From contig NZ_AP022560.1 in NCBI RefSeq assembly GCF_010726085.1, forward strand, positions 5,270,001 through 5,334,000: a stretch of 64,000 nucleotides of DNA, in the 5' to 3' direction. Of the stretch, positions 26,513 through 41,566 are shown piece by piece. This stretch comes from Mycolicibacterium moriokaense. GTDB taxonomy: Bacteria; Actinomycetota; Actinomycetes; Mycobacteriales; Mycobacteriaceae. Every line of letters begins with the position of its first letter. Position 1 is the first letter of the stretch. The notes beneath the pieces were generated by a model. The model did no database searches. It had not been told where the DNA came from and saw only the letters and a list, made by a program, of their open reading frames with translations. A program made the translations under genes and the position numbers.

Positions 26513-27529
26513 GTGACTTCGAAAACGCGCAAGCCGCCGATCGACCCTGTTCGCTGGACCCCGCCTCCGGTCGATCCGTTGCCGGATTTTCCGGCTGCGG
26601 AACTGACTGTGGTCCCGGTTGGCGGCGACGCGCCCGAGGATGTGGTCGTCGACGCTGACGGCCACATCTGGGCGGGTCTGATCGACGGCAAGATCGTGCG
26701 CATCGCCCCGGACGGCGGCGAGGTGGTGGTGGTCGCGCAGATCGACGGCCGACCGCTCGGCATGCATGTCGCCCGCGACGGCCGCATACTGGTGTGCAGT
26801 AGTCCGGGCGGCCTGCTGGCGCTCGACCCGGCGACCGGTGCCGTGGAGACGCTGGTCGCAGAGGTCGACGGTCGGAAGCTGATGTTCTGCTCGAATGTCA
26901 CCGAATTAGCTGACGGCACAATCTATTTCACGGAGTCCACCAGCGCGTTCACCTACGAGCACTTCCTCGGGCCCATCTTCGAGGCGCGCAACCGCGGCAG
27001 CGTGTTCCGACGCGATCCCGACGGGACGGTGCTCACCGTCGCCGCCGGTCTCTACTTCGCCAACGGCATCACGCCGACGGCCGACGGGTCCGCGCTGGTG
27101 TTCGCCGAGACGCAGGCGCGGCGGCTGTCGAAGTACTGGCTCACCGGCGACAAGGCGGGCACGGTGACGGCGCTGGCGGTCAATCTGCCGGGCAGCCCGG
27201 ACAACTTGTCGACGGGCGCCGACGGAAGAATCTGGTGCGCGATGGTGACAGCCATCAATCCCGTTGCGGAGCTATTGCCGAGGACTCTGCCCGCGATACG
27301 CAAGCTGCTGTGGCGGCTGCCCGACCGGCTGCAGCCGAAGATCAAGCCAGTGGTGTGGGCGGTGGCATTCGACCCGGATACGGGCAACCCCGTCGCGGGA
27401 GTGCGCACCGAGCATCCCAGTTTCGGCCTGGTGACGGGGCTGGTTGAAGCCGACGGCAAGCTGTGGATGGGCTCGATCGGCGGCCCGGCCGTCGCGTACG
27501 TCGACCTGGCGGCGACGGCGCTGCGCTGA
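26513..27529 (+). CDS. SMP-30/strictosidine synthase-like beta-propeller protein
   Basis: 338 aa. Repeated propeller blades can be seen (ADGHIWAGLIDGKIVRIAPDGG, RDGRILVCSSPGGLLALDP, ADGRIWCAMVT, ADGKLWMGSIGG), with FCSNVTELADGTIYFTEST resembling strictosidine-synthase-like proteins and lactonases. No signal peptide. GTG start at 26513, 11 bases after the aminotransferase stop, so same operon. It may hydrolyse a lactone or ester; the substrate is unknown. Confidence 0.82.
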   Translation: MTSKTRKPPIDPVRWTPPPVDPLPDFPAAELTVVPVGGDAPEDVVVDADGHIWAGLIDGKIVRIAPDGGEVVVVAQIDGRPLGMHVARDGRILVCSSPGGLLALDPATGAVETLVAEVDGRKLMFCSNVTELADGTIYFTESTSAFTYEHFLGPIFEARNRGSVFRRDPDGTVLTVAAGLYFANGITPTADGSALVFAETQARRLSKYWLTGDKAGTVTALAVNLPGSPDNLSTGADGRIWCAMVTAINPVAELLPRTLPAIRKLLWRLPDRLQPKIKPVVWAVAFDPDTGNPVAGVRTEHPSFGLVTGLVEADGKLWMGSIGGPAVAYVDLAATALR

Positions 27530-27697
27530 AACCCGCCGCTCGTCATCGCTATCAACGTTCTGCTGGGCACTTCTGCTGCAGCTCGTGGACAGCGACGCAT
27601 ATGCCACTCCCACCGAGTCACATTTGAAACATCAATCACAGCTGTCACAGCGCGCCTCCCGGCAAACCCGCTCGTGAAGACCTAATCTGCGCTCACC

Positions 27698-28930
27698 ATG
27701 GGGAATGTTCGAACCGCGTCTCGCGCTGCGGCCCTGTCGGCGGCGCTGGTCTTGGCACTGTCCTCGTTGGTCTCCCCCGCGATCGCGTCCGCCCAGCCCG
27801 ACGCCGCGCCGGACACCAACGCCTGCCCGTACAAAGAGACGACGCCGCCGGCCGTCGACGCGTCCGAGGTTCCCAAGCCCGGCCAGAGTCCGCCCGCTCC
27901 GCTCCCCGTCCCGGCCAAGCCGATGGGCGGTGACGCGCTCGCCGGTTGCGGCGTCATCACCGCGCCCGGCACACCGCCGGTGCCCAACGACATCTCCGCC
28001 GAGGCGTGGCTGGTCGCCGACCTCGACACCGGCGAGGTCATCGCCGCCAAGGACCCGCACGGACGTCATCGCCCCGCGAGCATCATCAAGGTCCTCGTCG
28101 CGATGCAGGCCATCAAGGACCTGCCGATCCACAAGGTCGTGGCGGGCACCGCCGAGGATGCCGCGCAGGAGGGCACCAAGGTCGGCGTCGGCGAGAACGG
28201 CCACTACTCCATCAACGACCTGCTGCACGGGCTGCTGATGTACTCGGGCAACGACGCGGCCTTCGCGCTGGCGAGACAACTCGGTGGGATGGACGCCACC
28301 CTGGTCAAGCTCAACGACCTCGCGAAGAAACTCGGCGGGTACGACACGCGGGTGGCGACGCCGTCCGGCCTCGACGGCCCCGGCATGAGCACGTCGGCGT
28401 ACGACATGGCGCTGTTCTACCGATACGCCTGGCAGAACCCGATTTTCGCCGACATCGTCAGCACCCGCACCTTCGACTTCCCCGGCCGCGGGGACGCCGG
28501 CTATCCGATCGAGAACGACAACAAGCTGCTGCTCAACTATCCAGGCGCCCTCGGCGGCAAGACCGGCTACACCGACGACGCGGGCCAGACGTTCGTCGGG
28601 GCGGCCGAACGTGACGGCCGCCGTCTGGTGGCGGTGCTGCTGCACGGCACCCGCCAGCCGATCGCGCCCTGGGAGCAGGCGGCGCATCTGCTGGACTACG
28701 GCTTCGCGACCCCGCCGGGCACCCAGATCGGCACACTGGTCGAACCCGACCCCTCACTGGTCGCGCCGAAGCTCGAGACCGCCGCAGGCGCCCCCGGTGT
28801 CAACGCTGCACCGATGCTGTCCGACGTCGATGCCACGCCCGTGCGCGTCGGGGTCGGCATCGTCGGTTCGATCATCGTGTTCGGGCTCATCATGACGGCC
28901 CGCTCGCTGAACCGCCGCCCCCAGCACTAG
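27698..28930 (+). CDS. dacB1: D-alanyl-D-alanine carboxypeptidase (DacB1-like)
   Basis: 410-aa penicillin-binding protein trimming pentapeptide stems of peptidoglycan. The signal segment is followed by a Pro-rich stretch to about residue 90. SxxK is Ser128-I-I-Lys131, SxN is in LLMYSGND, and KTG is Lys288-Thr-Gly290. A C-terminal hydrophobic helix with a short basic tail ([22 protein letters not shown]) anchors it in the membrane. Orthologue of Rv3330. A TAATCT -10-like element ends 9 nt before the ATG. Its stop overlaps that of the convergent YihY gene in CTAG. Confidence 0.93.
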   Translation: MGNVRTASRAAALSAALVLALSSLVSPAIASAQPDAAPDTNACPYKETTPPAVDASEVPKPGQSPPAPLPVPAKPMGGDALAGCGVITAPGTPPVPNDISAEAWLVADLDTGEVIAAKDPHGRHRPASIIKVLVAMQAIKDLPIHKVVAGTAEDAAQEGTKVGVGENGHYSINDLLHGLLMYSGNDAAFALARQLGGMDATLVKLNDLAKKLGGYDTRVATPSGLDGPGMSTSAYDMALFYRYAWQNPIFADIVSTRTFDFPGRGDAGYPIENDNKLLLNYPGALGGKTGYTDDAGQTFVGAAERDGRRLVAVLLHGTRQPIAPWEQAAHLLDYGFATPPGTQIGTLVEPDPSLVAPKLETAAGAPGVNAAPMLSDVDATPVRVGVGIVGSIIVFGLIMTARSLNRRPQH

Positions 28931-29970
28931 CGCTTGCGCAACCGCGAAAGGCTCAGCGCGCCAAGGGCCCCCACCGCCACTGCGGCGAGCGTCCCGCCGA
29001 CACCCAGGCCCTCACGGAACTGCACGCGCGGAGCGATCTGCGCGGGGCCGGGGGGGTCGACCGGCGCGGCCTCCAGGTTGTCCTGCGCCGTCGCGGCCCA
29101 TGCGGTGGCGAACAGGATGAGCCGCGCGGTGATGTAGGCGAACACCATCAGACCCAGCACGGGGCCGAACGTCGCTCCGGCGGGCCCGGTGACCACCGAC
29201 CGCAGGTAGAACGATGCCACCTGTTTGAAGATCTCGAAGGCCACCGCGGCCATCAGCCCCGCCCGCAGCGCGCTGCGGAAGCTGACCGACTCGCGGGGCA
29301 GCCGCGCGATCATCCACGTGAACAACAGCCAAGTGATGAGCACCGACACCACGAACGACACCACCCGCAGCGCAAAACTCACGCCCGGAAGGTCTTGCAG
29401 CCCAAACCATTCCAGCACCTGCTCCATCGGCTTCGATCCGCTCAGCACGGTGAGCCCGATGGTGAAGACGAGTGCGAGAAACAGGCCGACCATTGCCGTC
29501 AGGTCCGACAATTTGGTGAGGACAAACCCTTTGGACTCGCGCCGGGCCATCCCCCACATCTGGCTCAGCGCTTCGCGCAGGTTCGCCATCCAGCCGAGGC
29601 CCGCCCACGCGGCCGTGGCGAGGCCGATGATCCCGACGGAGGTGCGCGAGTTGATCGCCGAGTTCATCAGCTCGATGAGTTGGTTTCCGATGTCGCCGGT
29701 CACCGACGCCTTGATCCGGTCCTGGATGTCGGCGAGCAGTTCGGGCTGGCTCACGAGGATGAAGCCGCCGATTGCGAAGCCGACCATCAGCATGGGGAAC
29801 AGCGCGAAGATCGTGAAATACGTGATGCCTGCGGCGTAGAAGTCGCCCTTGCTGTCCTGATACCGCTCCTGGGCGCGCATCACGTGGTCGAACCAGTGGT
29901 ACTTCGCGCGATAGCGATCGAGAATCCCGGGTTTGCTCTCCGAGGTGTCCGGCTGGACCGGAGGTGTCAT
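28927..29970 (-). CDS. YihY/BrkB-family inner-membrane protein
   Basis: 347 aa with about six hydrophobic helices and the family start ([42 protein letters not shown]). An AGGGGG site lies upstream. The function of the family is unsettled; older RNase BN assignments are not supported. Orthologue of Rv3335c, adjacent to trpS in the same direction as in M. tuberculosis. Confidence 0.88.
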   Translation of the reverse strand: MTPPVQPDTSESKPGILDRYRAKYHWFDHVMRAQERYQDSKGDFYAAGITYFTIFALFPMLMVGFAIGGFILVSQPELLADIQDRIKASVTGDIGNQLIELMNSAINSRTSVGIIGLATAAWAGLGWMANLREALSQMWGMARRESKGFVLTKLSDLTAMVGLFLALVFTIGLTVLSGSKPMEQVLEWFGLQDLPGVSFALRVVSFVVSVLITWLLFTWMIARLPRESVSFRSALRAGLMAAVAFEIFKQVASFYLRSVVTGPAGATFGPVLGLMVFAYITARLILFATAWAATAQDNLEAAPVDPPGPAQIAPRVQFREGLGVGGTLAAVAVGALGALSLSRLRKR

Positions 29971-29979
29971 TCAAGCCCC

Positions 29980-30996
<1,017 letters not shown>

Positions 30997-31012
30997 TCAA
31001 TCTTGGCACGCG

Positions 31013-32368
31013 TCACCCAATGGATTTCTGGGCGCTCTGGTCCCGCGACTGCTCCAGCGCCCTGCGGGCGAACACCCACCGTTCGGTGATCGCCAGCTGG
31101 CCCCGGCCCCGGCCCAGGAAGGTGATGAACCAGGAGTACACGGCGACGATGCGGTTGCGGCTGCCCACGAGGTAGTACAGATGCAGCCCCAGCCAGGCCA
31201 GCCAGGCCAGGAAGCCGCCGAACTCGATCTTGCCGATCTGGCATACCGCGCTGAACCGCGACACGGTGGCCATGCTGCCTTTGTTGAAGTACTTGAACGG
31301 CTTTCGGTCGGCCGGCTGCGCGCCCTTGAGCTCCGCCTTGATCTGCTTGGTGGCGTAAACCGCGCCCTGGATCGCCCCCTGGGCCATCCCCGGCACACCA
31401 GGCACGCTCATCAGGTCGCCGATGACGAAGACGTTTGGATGGCCCTTGACGGTGAGATCGGGTTCGACGACGACACGGCCGGCCCGGTCGACCTCGGTGC
31501 CGTCGGACTGGTCCGCGATCAGCTTGCCGAGCGGGCTGGCCTGCACCCCGGCGGACCACACTTTGACCGCGCACTCGATTCGGTGCTCCTCGCCGTCCTC
31601 TTTCACCGTCAGGCCCATGTAGTCGACGTCGGTGACCATCGTGTTGAGCTTGACCTCGACGCCCATCTTCTCGAGCCGGCGCTGCGCCTTGAGCCCGAGC
31701 TTCGGCCCCATCGGCGGCAGCACCGCGGACGCGGCCTCGATGAGGATCACCCGGGCATGGGTCGGGTCGATGCTCCGGAACGCGCCCTTCAACGTCCGGT
31801 CCGCGAGCTCGGCGATCTGGCCGACGACCTCGACGCCGGTCGGTCCCGCACCTACGACGACGAACGTCAGCCGGCGCTTGCGCTCCTCCTCAGACGTCGT
31901 CACCTCGGCCGCCTCGAAGGCGCCGAGGATCCGCCCCCGCAGCTCGAGCGCGTCGTCGACGGTCTTCATCCCGGGGGCGAAGGCCTCGAAGTGGTCGTTG
32001 CCGAAGTAGGACTGCTGCGCACCGGCGGCCACGATCAGACTGTCGTACGTCGTGACGCGCTCCCAGTCGAGCAGTTTGGAGGTGACGGTCTTCTTCTCGA
32101 GGTCGATCCCGACCACGTCGCCGAGCAGCACTTGGGTATTTCGCTGCTTACGCAAGATGATTCGCGTCGCGGGCGCGATCTCGCCGACCGACAGGATGCC
32201 TGTGGCAACCTGGTAGAGCAGCGGCTGGAACAGGTGGTGGGTCGTCTTCGCGATGAGTGTGACGTCGACGTCTGCGCGCTTGAGACCCTTCGCCGCGAAT
32301 AGCCCTCCGAAACCGGACCCGATGATGACGACGCGATGGCGCCGGCCGGCGTTGTTGTCGACGGTCAT
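31013..32368 (-). CDS. ndh: Type II NADH:quinone oxidoreductase (NDH-2)
   Basis: 451-aa single-subunit, non-proton-pumping NADH dehydrogenase. FAD motif GSGFGG (residues 17-22) and NAD motif VVGAGPTGVEVVGQ are present, as is the quinone/FAD-site AQGAIQGA. Hydrophobic, amphipathic C-terminal helices (FGGFLAWLAWLGLHLYYL) attach it to the membrane. It closely resembles M. tuberculosis Ndh (Rv1854c), which is elsewhere in that genome. A leaderless TAAGGT element precedes the ATG. Confidence 0.92.
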   Translation of the reverse strand: MTVDNNAGRRHRVVIIGSGFGGLFAAKGLKRADVDVTLIAKTTHHLFQPLLYQVATGILSVGEIAPATRIILRKQRNTQVLLGDVVGIDLEKKTVTSKLLDWERVTTYDSLIVAAGAQQSYFGNDHFEAFAPGMKTVDDALELRGRILGAFEAAEVTTSEEERKRRLTFVVVGAGPTGVEVVGQIAELADRTLKGAFRSIDPTHARVILIEAASAVLPPMGPKLGLKAQRRLEKMGVEVKLNTMVTDVDYMGLTVKEDGEEHRIECAVKVWSAGVQASPLGKLIADQSDGTEVDRAGRVVVEPDLTVKGHPNVFVIGDLMSVPGVPGMAQGAIQGAVYATKQIKAELKGAQPADRKPFKYFNKGSMATVSRFSAVCQIGKIEFGGFLAWLAWLGLHLYYLVGSRNRIVAVYSWFITFLGRGRGQLAITERWVFARRALEQSRDQSAQKSIG

Positions 32369-32374
32369 TCACGG

Positions 32375-32380
32375 ACCTTA
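32375..32380 (-). promoter_or_regulatory. Candidate leaderless -10 of ndh; lies at the xthA stop
   Basis: TAAGGT on the minus strand, 6 nt before the ndh ATG at 32368. Only 9 bases separate ndh from the exonuclease III gene upstream, so this promoter overlaps the end of that gene. Confidence 0.5.
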
Positions 32381-33187
32381 GCCCGAAAATTCGACCGTCA
32401 CCGGGGCGTGGTCAGACCAGCGCAGCGCGTAGGCCGCCGCGCGCTCGACCCGGGCCGACACTGCACGCACCGCCAGCTCCGCGGTGGCCAGGTGGTAGTC
32501 GATACGCCAGCCGGCGTCGTTGTCGAATGCCCGGCCGCGCCACGACCACCAGCTGTACGGCCCCGCGACGTCGGGGTGCAGCGCGCGGACCACGTCGACC
32601 CAGCCGGACGCCAGCAGCTCGGACAGCCAGGCCCGCTCGCTGGGCAGAAAGCCTGACTTCTTCAGGTTGCCTTTCCAGTTCTTGATGTCCGCCTCGGTGT
32701 GCGCGATGTTCCAGTCGCCGCACAGGACCGCGTCGCGGCCAGCCGCCTGCAGCGCCGCCATCCGCGCCCCGAGGGTCGCCATGAACCGCTCCTTCTCCAG
32801 CTGGCGCGGGGTATCCGCCTCACCGGTCTGGATGTACAGGCTGGCAACGGTCACACCCGCGGTGTCGGCCTCCAGATACCGTCCGTGCGAACCGAATTCG
32901 TCGGATTCGATCAGCCGGCTCGCCTCGATCGGATGGCGCGACAGGATCGCGACGCCGCTGCGCCCCTTGATGTGTGGTTCCGCCGACGCGAGGTGCCAAC
33001 CGTCGGCCAGTGCGGGCGCCAGTGCGGTCGCGAGCTGCTCGTCGTCGGCGCGTGTCTCCTGCAGGCACACCACGTCGGCGGTGGTGTCGGCGAGCCAGGG
33101 CAGCAGTCCGAGGTTTTCCGGCGAGCGTTGTTTGATCGCTGCGCGGATGCCGTTGACGTTGATGGTCGAGACGATCAGCGAAGACAC
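32378..33187 (-). CDS. xthA: Exodeoxyribonuclease III (XthA)
   Basis: 269-aa AP endonuclease/3'-5' exonuclease of base excision repair. Motifs are STINVNGIRAA, metal Glu in CLQETRADD, GDWNIAHTEADIKN (catalytic Asp and Asn) and the C-terminal SDHAPV (Asp-His). I chose the GTG at 33187 because the fold starts directly after it (SSLIVSTINVNG). Orthologue of Rv0427c. Confidence 0.93.
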   Translation of the reverse strand: MSSLIVSTINVNGIRAAIKQRSPENLGLLPWLADTTADVVCLQETRADDEQLATALAPALADGWHLASAEPHIKGRSGVAILSRHPIEASRLIESDEFGSHGRYLEADTAGVTVASLYIQTGEADTPRQLEKERFMATLGARMAALQAAGRDAVLCGDWNIAHTEADIKNWKGNLKKSGFLPSERAWLSELLASGWVDVVRALHPDVAGPYSWWSWRGRAFDNDAGWRIDYHLATAELAVRAVSARVERAAAYALRWSDHAPVTVEFSG

Positions 33188-33319
33188 GAGGTCAGACCCT
33201 ATCGAGCCGCTCCAGCTCACCTCTGCGCGAAATAGCGTTCCGGGTCGCTGGGCCGCCCTTTTCACAGCCCTGGCGTCACGTTCGTTCGAGGGCCGCTTGC
33301 GGTACCGGCGGTATCACCT

Positions 33320-33325
33320 TAGTGT
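33320..33325 (+). promoter_or_regulatory. Candidate leaderless -10 of the alpha/beta hydrolase gene
   Basis: TAGTGT followed by 7 nt and the ATG at 33333, the same hexamer and spacing as before upp. No Shine-Dalgarno is present. Confidence 0.5.
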
Positions 33326-33332
33326 CGGGCAG

Positions 33333-34174
33333 ATGATCGAGCGCGCACCGATACACCTGGGATCAGGTGAGCCGATGCTTTTGCTGCATCCCTTCATGAT
33401 GTCCCAGAACGTCTGGAAAGGCGTCGCCCCACTGGTTGCTGACACGGGTCGCTACGAGGTGCTCGCGCCCACCATGCCCGGCCACAACGGCGGCATCAAG
33501 GGCAGGTTCTTCCTGGACACCCCCGAGCTGGCCGACGACATGGAACGCCGGATGGACGCCCTCGGCTGGGACACCGCCCACATCGTCGGCAACTCCCTCG
33601 GCGGCTGGGTGGCGTTCGAGCTGGCGCGCCGCGGCCGGGCCCGCACGCTGACGGGCATCGCACCGGCCGGCGGCTGGACCCGCTATACCCCCGCGAAGTT
33701 CGAGATCGTGTTCAAGTTCGTCGCGGGCCTGCCGGTCTGGCTGACGGCGAAGGCGCTGGGCCAGCGCTCGCTGCGGTTGCCGTATGTCCGCCAGGTCGCG
33801 TTCGTGCCGATCAGCGCAAGGGCCGACCGGCTCAGCGACGAGCAGTGGTTCGACATCATCGACGACGTCACCCACTGCCCGGCGTACTACCAGCTACTGG
33901 TCAAGTCGCTGTTGATGCCCGGCCTGATGGAACTGGCCGAGGCGAAGACGCCAACGCATCTCGTCATCTGCGAGAAGGACAGGGTGTTACCGCATCCGCG
34001 GTTCACCCGGCACTTCACCAGACACCTGCCAGAGTCCCCACAGGTGACGCATCTCGACGACGTCGGGCACATCCCGATGTTCGAGGCGCCGCGCAAGATC
34101 GCCGACCTGATCGTCGAGTTCACCGATCGCTACGCGGCGCCAGCCCGAGACGACAAACCGAGCCAGGCCATCGG

Positions 34175-34178
<4 letters not shown>
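33333..34178 (+). CDS. Alpha/beta-fold hydrolase
   Basis: 281-aa hydrolase. The oxyanion-side motif is LLLHPFMMSQNVW and the nucleophile is Ser88 in GNSLGGW. The acid is probably the Asp in ICEKDRVLP, and the His is in DDVGHIPMFE. Substrate unknown; epoxide-hydrolase/haloperoxidase-like small-molecule esterase is most likely. Its stop overlaps the convergent icd stop in CTAG. Confidence 0.88.
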
Positions 34179-36412
<2,234 letters not shown>

Positions 36413-36654
36413 ATGTGTCTCCCGGCGCTATTGATCTGTAGTCGGCTATCAGTATCGCGTCAGCTATGACGCTACGCCCGAGGTGGGGTTCTCATCAGGG
36501 CTCCCACCGCCGCATCCGGACCTGCCGGGGTCTGCAAATTAGGTACATCCACCCCATGACCGGTAGCGGCTGGTCGGGCGACCATTTCCTGGTGGCCGGC
36601 GACTCCGAAAAGGTCCGTTGGCACGCCGTCGAGATCGTGCGATACTCTGTCCTC

Positions 36655-38163
<1,509 letters not shown>

Positions 38164-38164
<1 letters not shown>

Positions 38165-39288
38165 TGACGGTTCTGGACGTGCGAACGGCGACCCTCCCCG
38201 CCGAGGGAGAGGTCGGTTATGTCGACATCGGCGATCTGACGCTGGAGAACGGCGCGGTCATCGACGACGTCACCATCGCCGTGCAGCGGTGGGGCGAGCT
38301 GTCACCGAGCCGCGACAACGTCGTCGTCGTGCTGCACGCGCTCACCGGCGACTCGCACATCACGGGTCCCACCGGGCCCGGCGACGAGACCGAAGGCTGG
38401 TGGGAAGGCGTCGCCGGCCCCGGCGCGCCGATCGACACCACCCGCTGGTGCGCGATCGCCACCAACGTGCTCGGCGGCTTCCGTGGCTCGACCGGTCCGA
38501 GCTCACTGCACCCGGACGGAAAGCCATGGGGCTCACGGTTTCCCCTGATCTCCGTGCGCGACCAGGTAGAGGCCGACATCGCCGCGTTGAAGGCGCTGGG
38601 CATCACCCGGGTCGCCGCGGTCGTCGGCGGTTCGATGGGCGGCGCGCGGGCACTCGAGTGGATCATCGGCCATCCCGACACGGTGCGCGCGGCGCTGGTG
38701 CTGGCGGTCGGGGCGCGGGCTACGGCCGATCAGATCGGCACCCAGAGCACGCAGATCGCGGCCATCAAGTCCGACCCGAACTGGTGCAACGGCGACTACT
38801 ACGGCACGGGCCTCTCGCCGGACACCGGGATGCAGATCGCCCGCCGGTTCGCGCATCTGACGTATCGCGGCGAGACCGAACTCGACGATCGGTTCGGCAA
38901 CGACCCGCAGGGTGATGAAGACCCGGGGCGGGGTGGCCGCTACGCGATCCAGAGCTACCTCGAATACCAGGGACGCAAGCTGTTGGCGCGGTTCGATGCG
39001 GGCACCTACGTGACCCTCACCGAAGCGCTGTCCAGCCACGACGTGGGACGCGATCGCGGCGGCATCGAGGCCGCGTTGCGCAGCTGCCCGGTGCCCGTGG
39101 TGGTCGGCGGTATCACCTCGGACCGGCTGTATCCCTTGCGGCTGCAGGAGGAATTGGCGGCGCTGTTGCCGGGTTGTACGGGATTGAACGTGGTCGACTC
39201 GATCTACGGCCACGACGGATTCCTTGTCGAGACGGAGGCGGTGGGCGAGTTGATCCGCAAGACGTTGGAGTTGGCTTCACGCTCATGA
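38164..39288 (+). CDS. metX: Homoserine O-acetyltransferase
   Basis: 374-aa alpha/beta-hydrolase-fold enzyme acetylating homoserine with acetyl-CoA, the committed step to methionine. The nucleophile is Ser157 in [14 protein letters not shown] and the catalytic His is in YGHDGFLVE. Signature HALTGDSH and [12 protein letters not shown] match MetX. Coupled to metY upstream and overlapping the methyltransferase start by 4 bases. Orthologue of Rv3341. Confidence 0.96.
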
Positions 39289-40013
39289 CTCGTAGCCAGC
39301 AGCGCTCTCTGTCCTTCGGTGCAGAAGCCGCGGCGTACGAGCGCGGTAGACCGTCGTATCCACCGGAAGCGATCGACTGGCTGCTCCCTGCCGACGCCCG
39401 CGATGTCCTCGATCTCGGGGCGGGCACGGGCAAGTTGACGACGCGGTTGGTCGAGCGCGGACTGGACGTCATCGCCGTCGACCCGATTCCGGAAATGCTT
39501 GAACTGCTCAGCAATTCGCTGCCCGACACGCCCGCACTGCTGGGCACCGCCGAGGAGATTCCGCTGCCCGACGACAGCGTCGACGCGGTGCTTGTCGCGC
39601 AGGCGTGGCACTGGTTCGACACCGAGCGCGCCGTCAAGGAGGTGGCGCGGGTGCTGCGGCCCGGCGGCCGGCTGGGCCTGGTGTGGAACGCCCGCGACGA
39701 GCGGATGGGCTGGGTCAAGGATCTCGGCAAGATCATCGGCCACGAGGACGCCCACTTCAACGAGAAGACGTCACTTCCTGACGTGTTCACCGACGTCGAA
39801 CATCACCGCGTCGACTGGACGAGTTACCTGACGCCGCAGGCACTCATCGACCTGGTCGCCTCGCGCAGTTACTGCATCACGTCGCCGGAGAAGGTGCGCA
39901 CCCGCACCCTCGACCGGGTCCGTGAGCTGCTCGCCACCCACCCCGCGCTGGCCAACTCCAACGGCCTGGCGCTGCCGTATATCACGGTGTGCACGCGCGC
40001 CACGCTGTCCTGA
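39285..40013 (+). CDS. Class I SAM-dependent methyltransferase (Rv3342-like)
   Basis: 242 aa. SAM-binding motif [13 protein letters not shown], an acidic end of strand 2 ([10 protein letters not shown]), and motif [17 protein letters not shown]. Third gene of metY-metX-methyltransferase, ATGA overlap with metX, so under the same SAM riboswitch. It may consume SAM, which would fit control by SAM level. The methyl acceptor is unknown. Confidence 0.9.
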   Translation: MTRSQQRSLSFGAEAAAYERGRPSYPPEAIDWLLPADARDVLDLGAGTGKLTTRLVERGLDVIAVDPIPEMLELLSNSLPDTPALLGTAEEIPLPDDSVDAVLVAQAWHWFDTERAVKEVARVLRPGGRLGLVWNARDERMGWVKDLGKIIGHEDAHFNEKTSLPDVFTDVEHHRVDWTSYLTPQALIDLVASRSYCITSPEKVRTRTLDRVRELLATHPALANSNGLALPYITVCTRATLS

Positions 40014-40042
40014 GATCAGAGCCCCCTGTTCGCGATCTCGGA

Positions 40043-41566
40043 TCAGAGCGAACCGAACCAGCGAGTCAACGCTGCACGCAGCCGGTCGGCGTCGCAGTCG
40101 CCGAATTCGTCTGCGGCCCAGGCTACATAGCCGTCGGGCCGGATGAGCATCGCGGCGGCGGGTGGGTCGCTCATCGCCGCCGTCACCACGTCGATACGTT
40201 CTGTCCAGCCATCAGCCACCGGACTCACCGCACCCCCGGACAGATCGACCAAGACGGGGCGCGCCGCGTGCAGAAGGTCGGCGACGCGCGCGCCGTCGTC
40301 GAACACGAGATCGGGCACCATCAGGCCGGACAGCGGATGAGAATCGCCGACGTCGTAGCGGATATCCGAGCCTGCCAGCAACCGGGCAAGGTGAGCGGAC
40401 ACCTCCGGAATGTCAGCGAGCTCGCCGAAAAGCGAACGCAGGGCGTTGACTTCGGGCCCCGGAGCCGCGAGGGCCAGCTGTGCCCGCGAATGCATCATCA
40501 CACGCTCCCCTACCGGATAGCGTTCGGTCTCGTAGGTGTCGAGCAGGCAGTCGGGAGCCCAGCCGTTGACGACGCCCGCGAGTTTCCAGCCGAGATTGAC
40601 CGCGTCCTGCATACCGAGGTTCAACCCCGGACCACCCATCGGCGAGTGCACATGCGCGGCATCCCCCAGCAGAAGCACCCGCCCTGCGCGATACGTCTCG
40701 GCCTGGCGCGAGTTCGTTCCGTCCAACCGCCGCAACGCATGTACGCCTGGGCGCTTCGGAACCTCGATCGGAACGTCGACACCGACAAGTCGACGGACGC
40801 TGGCGCGAAGTTCGTCGAACGTCATCGCGCCCTTCGCACTGCCCGGTGTCCAGCCGTACTCCATCGTGCCGAGCAGCGGGCGGTCCGGCTCGAGCGGCAC
40901 CAGGATCAGCGTCCCGTCGCCGAACCTGTTCGTCCCGAACGGGAGCAGGCCGTAGCCGGGAATCAAGTAGCCGCGACCCGGGATCAGCGACTCTTCAGGA
41001 AATTGGACGTGCGCCAACCGGCTCACAACGGGAGATGTGTAACCGGGAAATCCGATACCCAGACTCTTGCGCACGGTGCTGTGCCCACCGTCGGCGCCGA
41101 TGAGGTAGTCGGCTTCCAACCGATAGCCGCCGCCATCGGAATCAACTGCCACCGCCACTTTCTCACCGCTCGTGTCGATTTCGGCCAGCCGATGACCCCA
41201 TCTGATGTCGACACCGAGATCAAGAGCTCGCTTCTCGAGCAGGCGGACCAACCGCGGCTGGGCGATGAGAAGCGCGTACATCGGATTGTCATCGATGTTG
41301 AGGAAGCTGAGTGGCATGCCCGCGAAGTGCCACCCGAAAACCGGCTTCGGCGGGCCGTCATCACCGCCGAACGCATGGTAGAGCCCACGCATGTCCAGCT
41401 GTCGAACAACCTGTCCAGCAAGGCCGTTGGCCTTGGGCTCGTCGCTGGGTCCGGCTAGTTGGTCGAGCACCACCGGGCGCACGCCGGCGAGCGCAAGCTC
41501 ACAGGCGAGCATCAGCCCGTTGGGTCCGGCACCGACGATGGCGACATGGGTATGGCTATCGCTCAT
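40043..41566 (-). CDS. FAD-dependent aromatic-type monooxygenase (PheA/TfdB family)
   Basis: 507-aa flavoprotein hydroxylase. GxGxxG FAD motif VAIVGAGPNGLMLACELA at the N-terminus, DG motif LIGADGGHSTVRKSLGI, GD motif LLLGDAAHVHSPMGGPGLNLG, and a C-terminal thioredoxin-like extension. Family members hydroxylate phenols, polyketides or antibiotics such as rifampicin or tetracyclines. It overlaps the preceding TetR gene by 4 bases, so the pair looks like an inducible detoxification or catabolic unit. Substrate unknown. Confidence 0.9.
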   Translation of the reverse strand: MSDSHTHVAIVGAGPNGLMLACELALAGVRPVVLDQLAGPSDEPKANGLAGQVVRQLDMRGLYHAFGGDDGPPKPVFGWHFAGMPLSFLNIDDNPMYALLIAQPRLVRLLEKRALDLGVDIRWGHRLAEIDTSGEKVAVAVDSDGGGYRLEADYLIGADGGHSTVRKSLGIGFPGYTSPVVSRLAHVQFPEESLIPGRGYLIPGYGLLPFGTNRFGDGTLILVPLEPDRPLLGTMEYGWTPGSAKGAMTFDELRASVRRLVGVDVPIEVPKRPGVHALRRLDGTNSRQAETYRAGRVLLLGDAAHVHSPMGGPGLNLGMQDAVNLGWKLAGVVNGWAPDCLLDTYETERYPVGERVMMHSRAQLALAAPGPEVNALRSLFGELADIPEVSAHLARLLAGSDIRYDVGDSHPLSGLMVPDLVFDDGARVADLLHAARPVLVDLSGGAVSPVADGWTERIDVVTAAMSDPPAAAMLIRPDGYVAWAADEFGDCDADRLRAALTRWFGSL

